The notes below the pieces were generated by a model. That model did no database searches, was not told the origin of the DNA, and worked only from the letters and a program-made list of their open reading frames with translations. 64,000 nt of DNA from Janthinobacterium lividum. Lineage in GTDB: Bacteria > Pseudomonadota > Gammaproteobacteria > Burkholderiales > Burkholderiaceae_D. Shown here one piece after another: positions 27,901 to 37,396 of the stretch. Made by a program: the position numbers and the translations under genes. Numbering within the stretch: the stretch's first letter is position 1; every line of letters starts with the position of its first letter. Location: assembly GCF_023509035.1 (NCBI RefSeq), contig NZ_CP075583.1, forward strand, positions 372,001-436,000. Direction: 5' to 3'.

Positions 27901-28037
27901 CTGGCGTCGTGGGCATTGCGCCAGGCGCCATACGTCAGTCCCAGGCACAGCGCCAGCACCAGCGCGGCCAACACGCGCGGTCCCACCCAGTGCGACACTG
28001 GCCAAGCAAACCACGACGAAGACGCGCGTGTAGGCAT
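24999..28037 (-). CDS. CHASE-PAS-GAF sensor diguanylate cyclase (GGDEF)
   Basis: A membrane protein of 1012 residues. TM1 (VLAALVLALCLGLTY, about 22-42) and TM2 (about 330-350) flank a periplasmic CHASE domain, recognisable from RREFHAYLAVQQVERHFPGIHGIGYLP. Cytoplasmic PAS (SILDSTIDGILVDNTDG), GAF and second PAS-like regions follow. The C-terminal GGDEF domain has an active GGEEF site at 915-919. An RxxD inhibitory site (RKVD) lies five residues before it, so product inhibition by c-di-GMP is expected. It makes c-di-GMP from GTP in response to an extracellular ligand. No EAL domain is present. Confidence 0.93.
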   Translation of the reverse strand: MPTRASSSWFAWPVSHWVGPRVLAALVLALCLGLTYGAWRNAHDASEQQVQADFDFRVRELVNNIVGRMQTYIQVLHGVQGLYASSQEVTRREFHAYLAVQQVERHFPGIHGIGYLPLLSGAALARHEAGVRAEGYPGYAVRPQGQRAWYAPVTYLEPLSESNLLAFGYDIGSEPVRRAALEQARDTGQAAMTGKIHLMQDGGSSQAHGFLVVLPVYDNGLPHASVEQRRVALRAWVFAPFRMGDLMAGVGGEGARQLDLEIYDGAQLAEAALMYDSLPGALSSAASDSRLSQQAITIAGHAWILHVRAMPGFDGVLLARPRLVAWTGLLASIVLALAAWLLAAGRARARAALARSSELAGQLEQGQTSVLAMAEAAQRSQAMLRSILDSTIDGILVDNTDGRIFMSNRRFRDLWQVPDALDWQADGAALVRHVESQLEQAAPFLGARAHAPHGHRERRDVLHLRDGRVVEQYVRSMQLGNEQARLWTFRDISERSQMERREHTRRQVLEMLATGAPLERVLESVVLGVQADHPAMLCSILLLDESRHRLVLGAAPSLPAFFNLASHGHDLDTLQGVHGIAAQAVRDGLRVIVGDLHADAQESMELASRAQLQSCWAEPVRGGSGKLLGVLMAYHRQPTLPGAAHLARLSEAAHLAGMAIEQAQVALALRAGEARFRSLYDHAPVALWEQDWSAVRAALDALKQAGVRDLGTHFQANPDALQQLAGLVRIIDANGAALAQVRANEDDQRRGALGLAQNFDDSALPCFGDALLALAGGAHLYECESSFVRLDGAARQNELSLLVMPGHADSLDFVMVSSFDITERKRMNAELLQLATTDFLTGLPNRRHFMAALGNEHARLQRELARCATVLMLDIDHFKRVNDEYGHAVGDTVLRHLGALMCQALRKVDVPGRVGGEEFAILLPGTDLAAAAVFAERLRRRVAESSLTTDGGILITITVSIGMAAMAGTDADCDAVLARADEALYRAKRGGRNRIEQNDGGSDGVLSKFMAQ

Positions 28038-28298
28038 GACGGGCTGACAGGCAGAACGGATTTCAAACCACTATACGGCCAGCAACATGGCTGGCAGCGG
28101 GCTGCACGACGACCATCGGTAATCGCTGAGAATGATAGTACGTTACAGCAGGCGCCCTTGCAATGCTGAATATTGTATTAAAAAGATCACATATTTCGTG
28201 ATTGCAATGATGCGTGCCCCAGGAAAATTCGATGCCGTGAAAACCATCCCCTACCGCTGGTATGATCGCCCCCGCAATCCATCATCAAGGAGTCGCGT

Positions 28299-28982
28299 TT
28301 GCAGCAGGATAGCTGGCAGGGAACACTATGGCTGGCGCCGGACTTTGCCATCTTGCATGGCGCAGCGGGCGCCACGGATAGCCACGCCCATTATGCGCAG
28401 CAGCTGATGCTGAGCACCGGTGCGCCCGTCACGATCGAGCTCGACGGCATCGTCCATACGGCGCGGCATTTGCTGGTCGACAGCCTGCGCCCGCACGCCA
28501 TCCTGAGCGCGCCAGCGCCCCTGCTGACCATCTATGCGGAACCGCAGCGACTGGGCGGCGCGGCCCTGCTGGCAGCGGCCGGCAGCGCAGGTACACCCAG
28601 CCTCGACAGCCTGTCCGCCGCGCTGCAGGCGCAGCCACGCGTGCACTTGCCCGATCCCCGCTTGCGGCGGGCGCTGGACAAGGTCGACGCGCTGTTGTCA
28701 GGCAAGGTCAGCGCAACCGCCGTGGCCGAGGCGGCGCATTTGTCGCTGAGCCAGCTGGAACGCCTGTTCAGCGCCCAGCTGGGCCTGCCCGTGCGGCGCC
28801 TGGTGCTGTGGCGCCGCTTGCGCCTGGCCATCCGTTTCATCTTGCTCGGCAGCACACTGACGGAGGCGGCCCACGGCGCCGGCTTTGCCGATGCCGCGCA
28901 TTTTTCACGCACCATGCGCAGCCTGTTCGGCGTGCGCGCCGACCGCAGCTTGCGCCAGCTCGACGTCAAGCTGCTCGATTGA
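28299..28982 (+). CDS. AraC family transcriptional regulator
   Basis: A protein of 227 residues starting at a TTG (28299). The start is supported by AAGGAG 6 nt upstream, and the sequence MQQDSWQGTLWLAPDFA opens a cupin-like sensor domain. The C-terminal ~100 residues are an AraC double helix-turn-helix: VSATAVAEAAHLSLSQLERLF, then the second helix pair with GFADAAHFSRTMRSLFG. The ligand is unknown. The 3' end overlaps the convergent fatty acid hydroxylase gene by 17 bp. Confidence 0.88.
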   Translation: MQQDSWQGTLWLAPDFAILHGAAGATDSHAHYAQQLMLSTGAPVTIELDGIVHTARHLLVDSLRPHAILSAPAPLLTIYAEPQRLGGAALLAAAGSAGTPSLDSLSAALQAQPRVHLPDPRLRRALDKVDALLSGKVSATAVAEAAHLSLSQLERLFSAQLGLPVRRLVLWRRLRLAIRFILLGSTLTEAAHGAGFADAAHFSRTMRSLFGVRADRSLRQLDVKLLD

Positions 28983-29883
28983 GTTTTCGATGCAGCGCCT
29001 GCTTCAAGCCGGCCGGCAGCTCGGGCGCGCGCACGCCCTCTTCCGCGCGGAACGGTTCGATCAATTGCGCTCCATACGCGAGCGGGTAATCGGGACGGCT
29101 GCCGATGCCCAGGTCGTCGCCCCGCATGCGATAGCCGGGCGCGTCGAAGGCCGTGCCCAGCAGGCGATCCCAGCACGTAAAGAACAGGCCGAAATTCACG
29201 TCGCCGGCCGTGCCGTATTTCATGTGGTGAAAACGATGCAGGGGCGCCCAGGCAAACACGTGGCGCAGCGGGCCCATGCGCATGTCGACATTCGCGTGCT
29301 GCAGCAAGAGCTGGATCGCCACGGCAAACGCCAGCACGGCCATGACGGTTTCCGGTATGCCCAGCAGCAGCAAGGGCAGCATGCCGCCCGCCGCTTCCAG
29401 CAACAAGTGCAGCGGATGTTTCATCCAGCCATTGAAACCGTACAGGCGCTGCACGCTGTGGTGCACGGCATGCAGTTTCCACAGAAAATAAAAACGGTGG
29501 CTCAGGTAATGCACGAGCGTGATGCCGCAGTCAGCGATGACGATCGCCAGCAGCAACTGCGCCCAGAACGGCAGCTGGACCGGCCAGAACGGGCCCAGCG
29601 CCAGGTGTCCGGCCAGCAAGGGAAAAGCCGCCAGGCCCAGCAGGTACAGCGCTTCATTGACGAGCGCATGCAGGCTGTCGCGCCAGCCGTCGCCGTGATC
29701 ATGGTTCCATGCGCCGTCATACGGCAGATAGCGTTCGGCAAGAAAAGAAGTGAGCAGGGCCAGCAGCAGCAAGGGCGGCAAGAGCCAGAGGGAATGTTGG
29801 CGAACCGCAATTAACCAGCCGGCGGCGCCGATGAAGCCGGCCCAGAACACGGGGCCGTACAGCGCGGCAAAGAGGGATTTCAT
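28966..29883 (-). CDS. Sterol desaturase / fatty acid hydroxylase family membrane protein
   Basis: A protein of 305 residues; the start at 29881-29883 (MKSLFAALYG) has GGAG 9 nt upstream. It has about four to five membrane segments and the three His motifs of the superfamily: HYLSHR, HAVHHS and HRFHHMKYG. These bind a di-iron centre that oxidises lipid C-H bonds with O2. The substrate (fatty acid, sterol-like or carotenoid) is not evident. It lies about 90 bp from queC, in the same direction. Confidence 0.92.
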   Translation of the reverse strand: MKSLFAALYGPVFWAGFIGAAGWLIAVRQHSLWLLPPLLLLALLTSFLAERYLPYDGAWNHDHGDGWRDSLHALVNEALYLLGLAAFPLLAGHLALGPFWPVQLPFWAQLLLAIVIADCGITLVHYLSHRFYFLWKLHAVHHSVQRLYGFNGWMKHPLHLLLEAAGGMLPLLLLGIPETVMAVLAFAVAIQLLLQHANVDMRMGPLRHVFAWAPLHRFHHMKYGTAGDVNFGLFFTCWDRLLGTAFDAPGYRMRGDDLGIGSRPDYPLAYGAQLIEPFRAEEGVRAPELPAGLKQALHRKLNRAA

Positions 29884-29972
29884 GGCAAGACGCTCCTGTG
29901 GCAAAAACCACAGCATGACTTGCACTCCTGCCGCGCCGCTTGAAGAAACGGCGCAACTTAGTTACAACTTGC

Positions 29973-30686
29973 TTACTTCAGGGCCTTGCGCGCCGCGTAT
30001 TGCTGGTAGCCGTTGGCGCGCAGGGCGCAGGCGGGGCAAGTGCCGCAGCCATAGCCCCAGTCGTGCAACTCGCCCCGCTCGCCCAGATAGCAGGTGTGTG
30101 TGCCACTGCGGATCAGGTCGACCAGCGGCTGGCCGCCCAGGTCTTCCGCCAGGTCCCAGCTTTGCGCCTTGTCCAGCCACATCAGCGGCGTTTCCAGTTT
30201 CAAACGCGTATTCATGCCCAGGTTGAGGGCCACTTGCAGCGCCTTCATCGTGTCATCGCGGCAATCCGGGTAGCCGGAAAAATCCGTTTCGCACATGCCG
30301 CCGACCAGCACCGTCAAGCCGCGGCGATACGCCACGGTAGCGGCCACCGTCATGAACAGCAAGTTGCGGCCAGGAACAAAGGTGTTCGGCAAGCCGTTTT
30401 CCTGCATGACGATCTCGACGTTCTGCGTCATGGCCGTATCGGAAATGGCGGAAATCAAGGACAGGTCTATCATGTGATCCTGACCCAGGCGGCTGTCCCA
30501 CTCGGGCGACTGCTGGCGCATCTGTTCCAGTACGCCGGGACGCACGGTCAGTTCGATCGCATGGCGCTGGCCGTAATCAAAGCCGATGGTTTCCACGCGG
30601 CTATAGTGTTTCAGGGCCCAGGCCAGGCAGGTGGTGGAATCTTGTCCACCGCTAAAGAGCACCAGTGCGGAGTCCGTTGCTAGCAT
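29973..30686 (-). CDS. queC: 7-cyano-7-deazaguanine synthase QueC
   Basis: A protein of 237 residues, a typical QueC length. The N-terminal PP-loop ATP pyrophosphatase motif is [11 protein letters not shown], followed by [17 protein letters not shown] and [15 protein letters not shown] are QueC signatures. The C-terminal zinc site is [22 protein letters not shown]. The enzyme converts 7-carboxy-7-deazaguanine to preQ0 with ATP and ammonia for queuosine tRNA modification. No queD, queE or queF gene is adjacent. It diverges from tamA. Confidence 0.97.
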   Translation of the reverse strand: MLATDSALVLFSGGQDSTTCLAWALKHYSRVETIGFDYGQRHAIELTVRPGVLEQMRQQSPEWDSRLGQDHMIDLSLISAISDTAMTQNVEIVMQENGLPNTFVPGRNLLFMTVAATVAYRRGLTVLVGGMCETDFSGYPDCRDDTMKALQVALNLGMNTRLKLETPLMWLDKAQSWDLAEDLGGQPLVDLIRSGTHTCYLGERGELHDWGYGCGTCPACALRANGYQQYAARKALK

Positions 30687-30823
30687 AATTTCTTTCCTTC
30701 AGTTTTATTCTGTCCAATAGTGCGCGGGGAAACATGATTCCCTGTGCAAAAAATACTTATTCGTCCGCCATCAGTTTACCTATTCCGGTAACATGCAGTC
30801 AGCATTTACTTATCTGGAGCACC

Positions 30824-32827
30824 ATGTTTTCTGCACGACCCATACGGCATACGGCTGCCGGCAAGGCGATACGACCACGAATTTTGGCACAAGTAGTGAC
30901 AAAAGTAATGGGTCAACTGACACTGGCGACCGCTGGCAGTGTCATCTTGATATGCCCGATCGCCCAGGCCCGCGCGCAGGAAGCGACGCAAGAGCGCACA
31001 CAAGAGCTCCCGCAAGACACCGCTGCAGACAGCCACGTCAGCACGGAAGCGGCGCCCGCCCCGTTGCAGTACGAGGTCAAGGTCAACGCGCCCGGCGACC
31101 TCGATGAGTTGCTCGAAAAAAACCTGGACCTGGAACGCTTCCGCGGCAACCCGCGTATGGATCGCGAGCAATTGCAGCGCCTCGTGCGCGATACGCCCGA
31201 GCAAGCCAAAAACCTCGTCGCCACGGCCGGCTATTACACGCCCGTCGTCACGGTGCGCGTCGATACGACGGGCGCCAAACCCATCGTCATCGTCGACCTC
31301 GACCCAGGCCAGCCGGTCACCATCGACAAGGTCGAGCTGGAATTGCGCGGCTTCGACCCCACGCCGCCGCTGGCCGCCAGCGAACCCTACGATACGGAAG
31401 CCCTCAAGCGCAGCTGGTCCCTGAAGACGGGCAGCGTGTTTCGCCAGTCCGACTGGGAATCGGCCAAGCGCGCCCTGCTGCGCGAAGTGGTGCAGACGCG
31501 TTACCCGCGCGCCCAGCTGGTCGATACGCAAGCCGTGGTCGACCCGGAAACGCACAAGGTCTCCTTGCTGGTGGTGCTTGACAGCGGGCCCGAGCTGCGC
31601 TTTGGCGAACTGCGCATCGAAGGCCTGAAACGCTACGATGCCAGCATCATCCGCAACCTCGACAAGATACGCCCGGGCGAATACTACAGCGAATCGGCGC
31701 TGCAATCGTTCCAGGCGCGCCTGCAGGACACGGGCTACTTTGCCAGCGTGGAAGTGAGCGCCGACATGAGCAGCATCCTCAGCGAGCAGATCGAGGCGGG
31801 CCAGGAAAGCCAGCAAGCCGATGCCGCCGGCGCCGCGCCCGAAGCCAAGCCCGTCAACCGCGGCCCCGCGCCGCTGCTGCCGCTGGTCGTGCGCGTGACG
31901 GAAAACAAGCAGCAGAACGTCAGCGCCGGTCTCGGTTTCAGTACGAATACGGGGAATCGCGCACAGCTCAACTATGACAACCTGAATGTGTGGGGCACGC
32001 GCTTCAAGAGCGCGATCACCATGGAAACGAAAAAACAGGCGGCGCACGCCAATTTTTACTTTCCAACGACCGAGCGCGGCTACAACGACAGCGCCGGCGC
32101 CTCGTTCGAGCGCAGCGACATTTCCAACGAAATCACGGCCGTCACCACCATCTCGGCCAAGCGCAACTGGGGCGGCACCAACCTCGAGCGCAGCCTGACG
32201 TTCGAATTCCTCAGCGAAGACAAGACCGTCGTCGGCCTGGAACAGACGCGCAGCAAGAGCTTGCCGCTGACCTATGCCATCACCAAGCGCAGCCTCGACA
32301 GCCTGCTGTTTCCCACCAAGGGCTATGTCATCAACGCCCAGGTGGGCGGCGCCCTGCTGCCCGTGCTGACGGACGAGCGCTTCGTGCGCGTGGCCGGCAA
32401 GGCCGTGTATTACCGTCCGCTCGGTGAAAAAGGCGAGCTGATCGTGCGCGGCGAAATGGGCGCGCTGGGCTCGAAGGAAAAACGCGGCGTGCCAGCCGTC
32501 TACCTGTTCCGCGCGGGCGGCGACCAGTCGGTGCGCGGCTATGCCTACCAGGAACTGGGCGTCAAAGAGGGCGACGCCACCGTCGGCGGGCGCTACATGG
32601 CCACCGCCAGCGCCGAATACCAGTACTGGTTCAAGCCGAAGTGGGCCATCGCCGCCTTCTATGACGCCGGTAACGCGGCCGATACCGTCAAGGCGCTGAC
32701 GCCGAAATCGGGCTATGGCCTGGGCGGGCGCTACAAGAGCCCCGTCGGTCCCATCAATGTCGACGTGGCGTATGGCCACGCCGTCCACGCCTACCGTTTG
32801 CACTTCTCTCTGGGATTCACTTTCTGA
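30824..32827 (+). CDS. tamA: Translocation and assembly module subunit TamA (Omp85 family)
   Basis: A protein of 667 residues; the start at 30824 has GGAG 6 nt upstream. A long signal region ends near AQARAQEA. POTRA-type repeats follow (residues about 80-340, for example YEVKVNAPGDLDELLEKNLDL and ELRFGELRIEGLKRYD). The C-terminal 16-strand barrel has the Omp85 signature near FRAGGDQSVRGYAYQELG and ends FSLGFTF. It acts in the outer membrane with TamB to help insert autotransporters or move lipids. Its stop overlaps the tamB start by one base (TGATG), indicating translational coupling. Confidence 0.94.
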   Translation: MFSARPIRHTAAGKAIRPRILAQVVTKVMGQLTLATAGSVILICPIAQARAQEATQERTQELPQDTAADSHVSTEAAPAPLQYEVKVNAPGDLDELLEKNLDLERFRGNPRMDREQLQRLVRDTPEQAKNLVATAGYYTPVVTVRVDTTGAKPIVIVDLDPGQPVTIDKVELELRGFDPTPPLAASEPYDTEALKRSWSLKTGSVFRQSDWESAKRALLREVVQTRYPRAQLVDTQAVVDPETHKVSLLVVLDSGPELRFGELRIEGLKRYDASIIRNLDKIRPGEYYSESALQSFQARLQDTGYFASVEVSADMSSILSEQIEAGQESQQADAAGAAPEAKPVNRGPAPLLPLVVRVTENKQQNVSAGLGFSTNTGNRAQLNYDNLNVWGTRFKSAITMETKKQAAHANFYFPTTERGYNDSAGASFERSDISNEITAVTTISAKRNWGGTNLERSLTFEFLSEDKTVVGLEQTRSKSLPLTYAITKRSLDSLLFPTKGYVINAQVGGALLPVLTDERFVRVAGKAVYYRPLGEKGELIVRGEMGALGSKEKRGVPAVYLFRAGGDQSVRGYAYQELGVKEGDATVGGRYMATASAEYQYWFKPKWAIAAFYDAGNAADTVKALTPKSGYGLGGRYKSPVGPINVDVAYGHAVHAYRLHFSLGFTF

Positions 32828-35800
32828 TGTCCGACATGATTACCGAGGCACCCGACGCCGTCCCTCCACCTCCGGCGAAAAAACCGCGCCGCTGGTTGCG
32901 CTACCTCTTGATCGCCATCGCCAGCCTGGCCGTGCTGCTGGGCGGCGCCTTCTGGTTCCTGGGCCGCGAATCGACCTTGCAGATGCTGGTGCAAAAGGTG
33001 GCCAGCGCCAGCGGCGGCGAAATCGCCGTCACGGGCGTGTCCGGCTCGCTGTACAACCGCATGCACCTGGGCCACGTCAGCTACCGCAGCAAGACGCAGC
33101 ACATCACGGCCGACAACATCGACATCAACTGGTCGCCGTTCCAATTCTTCTCGGAAGGCATCGCGATCAGCGAACTGCACGTGGCCAGCCTGTCCGTGGA
33201 AAGCACGGCGCCCTCCGAGGAACCGTCGACGATGCCGGCCAGCCTGGCTTCGCCCTTCAAGATCGGCATTTCCGACGCGCGCCTGGACAAGGTGACCTTG
33301 GTCAGCGCGGGCGGCAACACGGTCTTTGAAAAGATCCACTTCACCTTGTCGGGCGACAAGACGCAATGGCAGCTGGAAGACGCCTCGGCGCTGACGCCGT
33401 TCGGCCAGGCCACGGCCAGCGCGACGATTGCCGCCACACAACCGTTCAAACTGTCAGGCAAGGCCGGCTTGACGCAGCTCAATGCCGCCGCCGGTGAAAA
33501 ACCCGCCGCCCTGGCGCTGCAACTGAGCGGTGACCTGAACGTACTGAACGTGACAGCCAAGGGTAACGCGGGCGCGGCCACGGCCGACGCCCAACTGGCG
33601 CTGGCGCCGTTCGACCCCGTCATCATCCTGCGCTCGGCCAGCATCCGTGGCCGCAACATCAATCCAGGCAAATTCGACGCCACCTTGCCGCAGGCGGACC
33701 TGAGCCTGGAACTCGATGCCGCCATCGACACGCGTCCCACGGCGCAGACCGTATCGGGCAAGCTGGCCATCCTCAACCACGCCACGCCCGGCCCCATCGA
33801 CCAGCAAAAGCTGCCGCTGCGCCAGTTCGAAGCGCGCCTGGGCGGCACCCTGACGGCCACGACTTTAGAGTCGGCCATCATCGACTTCGGCAACGCGGGC
33901 AAGTTCACGGGTAGCGGCAAGCTCAACCGCGACGCCGCCGACGCTCCCATCGGCAATGCGCAGCTGACCTTGCACACGGACAAGATCGACTTGCAGCACA
34001 TTTACAGCAGCATCAACAGCACGAAGATCGTCGGCGACATCGTGCTCGACAGCGACGGCAAGACGCAAACCCTGCGCGCCAAGCTGGGCGAAGCAAAGCT
34101 GCGCCTGGACGTGGAAGCCACTCTGGCCGACTCGCTCGTGCAATTGCGCAAGGCAACCTTGCAAGCAGGTAAAAGCAGCGTCAACGCGACGGGCCAGATC
34201 AGCCTGAAAGACGAGCAGCCTTTCAAGGCCGTGGCCAGTACAAGCCGCTTGAACCCGGCCGACTTCGGCGCCTTCCCCGTGGCCGACCTGAACCTCGACG
34301 TGCGCGCCAACGGTCACGTGGCGCCGACATGGCTGGCGAATGCGGACTTCACCGTGCGCCCCAGCAAGCTGCTCGACCAGCCCCTGTCCGGCAAGGGCAA
34401 GCTGACGGCCGATGCGGCCCATTTCAGCGGCATCGACGTGCAGTTGGCGTTGGGCAAGAACAATCTCACGGCCAAGGGCAACTTTGGCGGCGCCGGCGAA
34501 AAACTCAACTGGAACGTCGATGCGCGCCAGCTCTCCACCCTGCAGGGCGACTTGCTGGGCAGCGTGCTGGCCAGCGGCGTGGTGCAGGGCACCCTGCAGC
34601 AGCCGCGCACGAGCTTTATTGCTGATGCAAAAGGATTGGGCCTCACCAGCGGCAAGCGTCCCGCGCCGGACAGCGCCATCCACGCCAGCGGCGACGTGGG
34701 CTTGACGGGGCCGAAGAAGGAAGCGGAATTGAAAATGACGGGTTCCTTGCAAAAGATCAACCCGGCCGCGTTTGGTGCATCACTACCCAACGGCAACGTG
34801 AATGCAGACTTCAACGGCAGCGGCCGCCTGACCAGCGACTGGCAAGTGGCTCTCAACCTGGGCTTGCGCGAATCGACCTTGCAAAACGCCCCGCTGGCTG
34901 GCTACGCCAAGCTGTCGGCCAACGCGAAACGGGTCGACAGCGTCGATGCGGAACTGCGCCTGGGGCCGAACAGCCTGCTGGCCAAGGGCGCGCTGGGCGG
35001 CGCCACCGACAAGCTGACGTGGAAACTCGACGCGCCGCAACTGTCGACCCTGGGTCCCCGCTTTGCCGGCGTGCTGCAGGCCGCCGGCTCCGTCAGCGGC
35101 AAGATGGACGCGCCCGCCGCGCAACTGACGCTCGACGGCCGTGACCTGACCTTCTTTGGCGACCAGCAACTGAAGTCCATCAAGGGCAGCGCCAGCGTGG
35201 GCGCCGGCCAGGGCGCGCTCGACCCCATGGTCAGCAGCCTGGACATCACGGGCTACAGCACGCCCACCTTCAAGCTGGGCAGCGCCCGCCTGGCCACGAC
35301 GGGCACGCGCGGCAGCCATACGGTGAACCTGGCGGCGCGCAATGACGATTTCGACGCCACCGTGCAAATCCGCGGCAACCAGAGCGGCGCCAGCTGGACG
35401 GGCACGATCGACAGCCTGCAAAACAAGGGCCGCTATGCACTGGTGCTGCAGGCGCCCGTGCCTGTGAAAGTGGCGGGCCCGGCCGGCAGCGGCGTGGCGG
35501 GCCTGGGCCAGCCGGAACAGATCAGCGTGGGTAACACGGTCATCAAATTGCCAGCAGGCAGCATCACCATGCAAAGCCTGGTCAAGAACGGCCCCCGCTG
35601 GACCAGTTCCGGCCAGGCGGCCGGCGTGGCGCTGACCTACCTGGCGCAAGTGATTCCGTCGCTGCAAGCCAATGCGCGCAGCGACCTGACCCTGGGCGCG
35701 CAATGGTCGCTCGACATGCAGGTGCCGACGGCGAAACAGAAGGATCCGTCCCTGGCCGGCATGCTGCACATCTACCGCGAAAAAGGCGACGTGACGGTGG

Positions 35801-37251
35801 GCGTGGAACAGCCGCTGGCGCTGGGCTTGCGCACCCTCGATGCGCGGATCGACGTGGCCAACCAGCAGCTGCGCCTGGCCGTGAAACTCGATGGCGCGCG
35901 TGCCGGCCAGAGCGACATCAATGCCACCGTGCAAATGTTGGGCGGACGCATCAGCAACGACAGCGCCCTCTCGCTGACGGCCACCACCAACGTCGATTCG
36001 CTGGCCTGGCTGGCGCCGCTGACGGGTCAACCAGGCCTGGAGCTGGGCGGCGCCCTGAAAATCGCGCTGGCCGGCAGCGGCACCATCGGCGCGCCGCAAT
36101 TGAATGGCGACATCAATGGCAGCAAGCTGCTGGTGAACTGGGCCGACCAGGGCTTGAAGTTGCGCAATGGCGTGCTGCAAGCCAAGCTGGCCGGCGATCA
36201 ATTGCAATTGCAGCGCCTGAGCTTTGACGGCGGCGACGGCAAGGTGCAGGCAGATGGCTGGGTACGCTTTGCGAACGGCGAGGCGAGCCTGGAACTGAAA
36301 CTGCTGGCCGACCGCCTGCAGGCGCTGTCGCGTCCCGACCGCACCTTGATCCTGTCGGGCAACAGCACCCTGGTGCGCAACGACAAGCGTTTCAGCTTCG
36401 AGGGCAAGTTCAAGGCCAACCGCGCGCTGATCGAGCTGGCGCCGCAGGATACCCCGACGCAAAGCAGCGACGTGGTGGTGCTGGGCAAGGAAGTCAAGGG
36501 CAGCAAGGAGGCGCCCTCCTTGCCCTTGAATATCGACCTCGAGTTCGACCTGGGCAATGCCTTCCACCTGCGCGGCATGGGCATCGATGCGGACCTGGCG
36601 GGCAATGTGCGCGCTAGAGTCATCAACCGCGCCGCGCCGCGCGTGACGGGCAGTATCAGGGTCGTCAACGGCTTGTATGCGGCATATGGGCAGAAGCTGT
36701 CGATCGAGCGGGGCCTGATCGCCTTCACGGGCGCCTACGACAACCCGTCCCTGAACATCCTCGCCGTGCGCAAGCGTCCCGAAGGCGAAGCCTTGTCGGA
36801 AACGAACGTGGAAGCGGGCGTGGAAGTGCGCGGCACGGCGCAGGCGCCGACAGCCAAGCTGGTGTCCACGCCGAGCGTGTCGGACAGCGACAAGCTGGCC
36901 TGGCTGATCCTGGGCCACGGCGCGGAAACGGCGGCCGGCGATGAAATGGCCCTCTTGACGACGGCCGCAGGCGCCCTCTTCGGCGGCTCCGGCGGCGGCT
37001 TGCAAGGCAAGCTGGCCAGTTCGCTGGGACTCGATGAAGTGGGACTGTCGCAGGCGCAAGGACTGGAAAGCACGGTCGTCACCGTCGGCAAGCGCCTGTC
37101 CTCGCGCGCCTACCTGACGTTCGAGCAAGGCACGAGCACGGCGACGAGCCTGGTCAAGCTGCGCTACAAGCTGAACCGCCGCATCACCCTGCAATTCCAG
37201 ACGGGCACGAACAATGCCCTGGACGTGTTGTACACCTGGGCGTTTGATTGA
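32827..37251 (+). CDS. tamB: Translocation and assembly module subunit TamB (DUF490, AsmA-like)
   Basis: A protein of 1474 residues. An N-terminal inner-membrane anchor (LLIAIASLAVLLGGAFWFL) is followed by a very long series of beta-strand repeats, the beta-taco tube that spans the periplasm. The C-terminal DUF490/TamB domain is clear (GTAQAPTAKLVSTPSVSDSD, AWLILGHG, then LSSRAYLTFEQG). TamB works with TamA in outer-membrane assembly, and related AsmA-like proteins transport phospholipids. It is coupled to tamA by a one-base overlap. Confidence 0.94.
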   Translation: MSDMITEAPDAVPPPPAKKPRRWLRYLLIAIASLAVLLGGAFWFLGRESTLQMLVQKVASASGGEIAVTGVSGSLYNRMHLGHVSYRSKTQHITADNIDINWSPFQFFSEGIAISELHVASLSVESTAPSEEPSTMPASLASPFKIGISDARLDKVTLVSAGGNTVFEKIHFTLSGDKTQWQLEDASALTPFGQATASATIAATQPFKLSGKAGLTQLNAAAGEKPAALALQLSGDLNVLNVTAKGNAGAATADAQLALAPFDPVIILRSASIRGRNINPGKFDATLPQADLSLELDAAIDTRPTAQTVSGKLAILNHATPGPIDQQKLPLRQFEARLGGTLTATTLESAIIDFGNAGKFTGSGKLNRDAADAPIGNAQLTLHTDKIDLQHIYSSINSTKIVGDIVLDSDGKTQTLRAKLGEAKLRLDVEATLADSLVQLRKATLQAGKSSVNATGQISLKDEQPFKAVASTSRLNPADFGAFPVADLNLDVRANGHVAPTWLANADFTVRPSKLLDQPLSGKGKLTADAAHFSGIDVQLALGKNNLTAKGNFGGAGEKLNWNVDARQLSTLQGDLLGSVLASGVVQGTLQQPRTSFIADAKGLGLTSGKRPAPDSAIHASGDVGLTGPKKEAELKMTGSLQKINPAAFGASLPNGNVNADFNGSGRLTSDWQVALNLGLRESTLQNAPLAGYAKLSANAKRVDSVDAELRLGPNSLLAKGALGGATDKLTWKLDAPQLSTLGPRFAGVLQAAGSVSGKMDAPAAQLTLDGRDLTFFGDQQLKSIKGSASVGAGQGALDPMVSSLDITGYSTPTFKLGSARLATTGTRGSHTVNLAARNDDFDATVQIRGNQSGASWTGTIDSLQNKGRYALVLQAPVPVKVAGPAGSGVAGLGQPEQISVGNTVIKLPAGSITMQSLVKNGPRWTSSGQAAGVALTYLAQVIPSLQANARSDLTLGAQWSLDMQVPTAKQKDPSLAGMLHIYREKGDVTVGVEQPLALGLRTLDARIDVANQQLRLAVKLDGARAGQSDINATVQMLGGRISNDSALSLTATTNVDSLAWLAPLTGQPGLELGGALKIALAGSGTIGAPQLNGDINGSKLLVNWADQGLKLRNGVLQAKLAGDQLQLQRLSFDGGDGKVQADGWVRFANGEASLELKLLADRLQALSRPDRTLILSGNSTLVRNDKRFSFEGKFKANRALIELAPQDTPTQSSDVVVLGKEVKGSKEAPSLPLNIDLEFDLGNAFHLRGMGIDADLAGNVRARVINRAAPRVTGSIRVVNGLYAAYGQKLSIERGLIAFTGAYDNPSLNILAVRKRPEGEALSETNVEAGVEVRGTAQAPTAKLVSTPSVSDSDKLAWLILGHGAETAAGDEMALLTTAAGALFGGSGGGLQGKLASSLGLDEVGLSQAQGLESTVVTVGKRLSSRAYLTFEQGTSTATSLVKLRYKLNRRITLQFQTGTNNALDVLYTWAFD

Positions 37252-37304
37252 TTTAACGCCGTCAAAACCTACTGCGCGTCGTGATTGGCGGCCTGCGATG
37301 CTCA

Positions 37305-37320
37305 CTGTGCTAAAGCACAG
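37305..37320. repeat. Perfect 7-bp inverted repeat in a likely intergenic repeat unit
   Basis: CTGTGCT-AA-AGCACAG is a perfect palindrome in the gap after tamB. The surrounding ~120 bp (from about 37255, including cctactgcgcgtcgtgattg and gcctgcgatgctcac) looks non-coding. It resembles short intergenic repeats that I associate with Oxalobacteraceae genomes; that link is from memory and unproven. No second copy was seen in this window. Confidence 0.4.
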
Positions 37321-37396
37321 CTGCGCTTCTCTGCCACAACTCACTGCCGCTCGCTACGGTCTTTTTGGGCGTTGGTTTTAGAATGCAACAAAACAC

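Noticed and set aside
26133-28169. 678-residue open frame on the plus strand
   Set aside because: It is antisense to the diguanylate cyclase, which has intact CHASE, PAS and GGDEF motifs.
30806-32803. 665-residue open frame on the minus strand
   Set aside because: It is fully antisense to tamA, which has clear Omp85 motifs; composition is typical of a complementary-frame artefact.
34783-37344. 853-residue open frame on the minus strand
   Set aside because: It is antisense to tamB, with low-complexity His/Arg/Gln-rich sequence and no recognisable domain.
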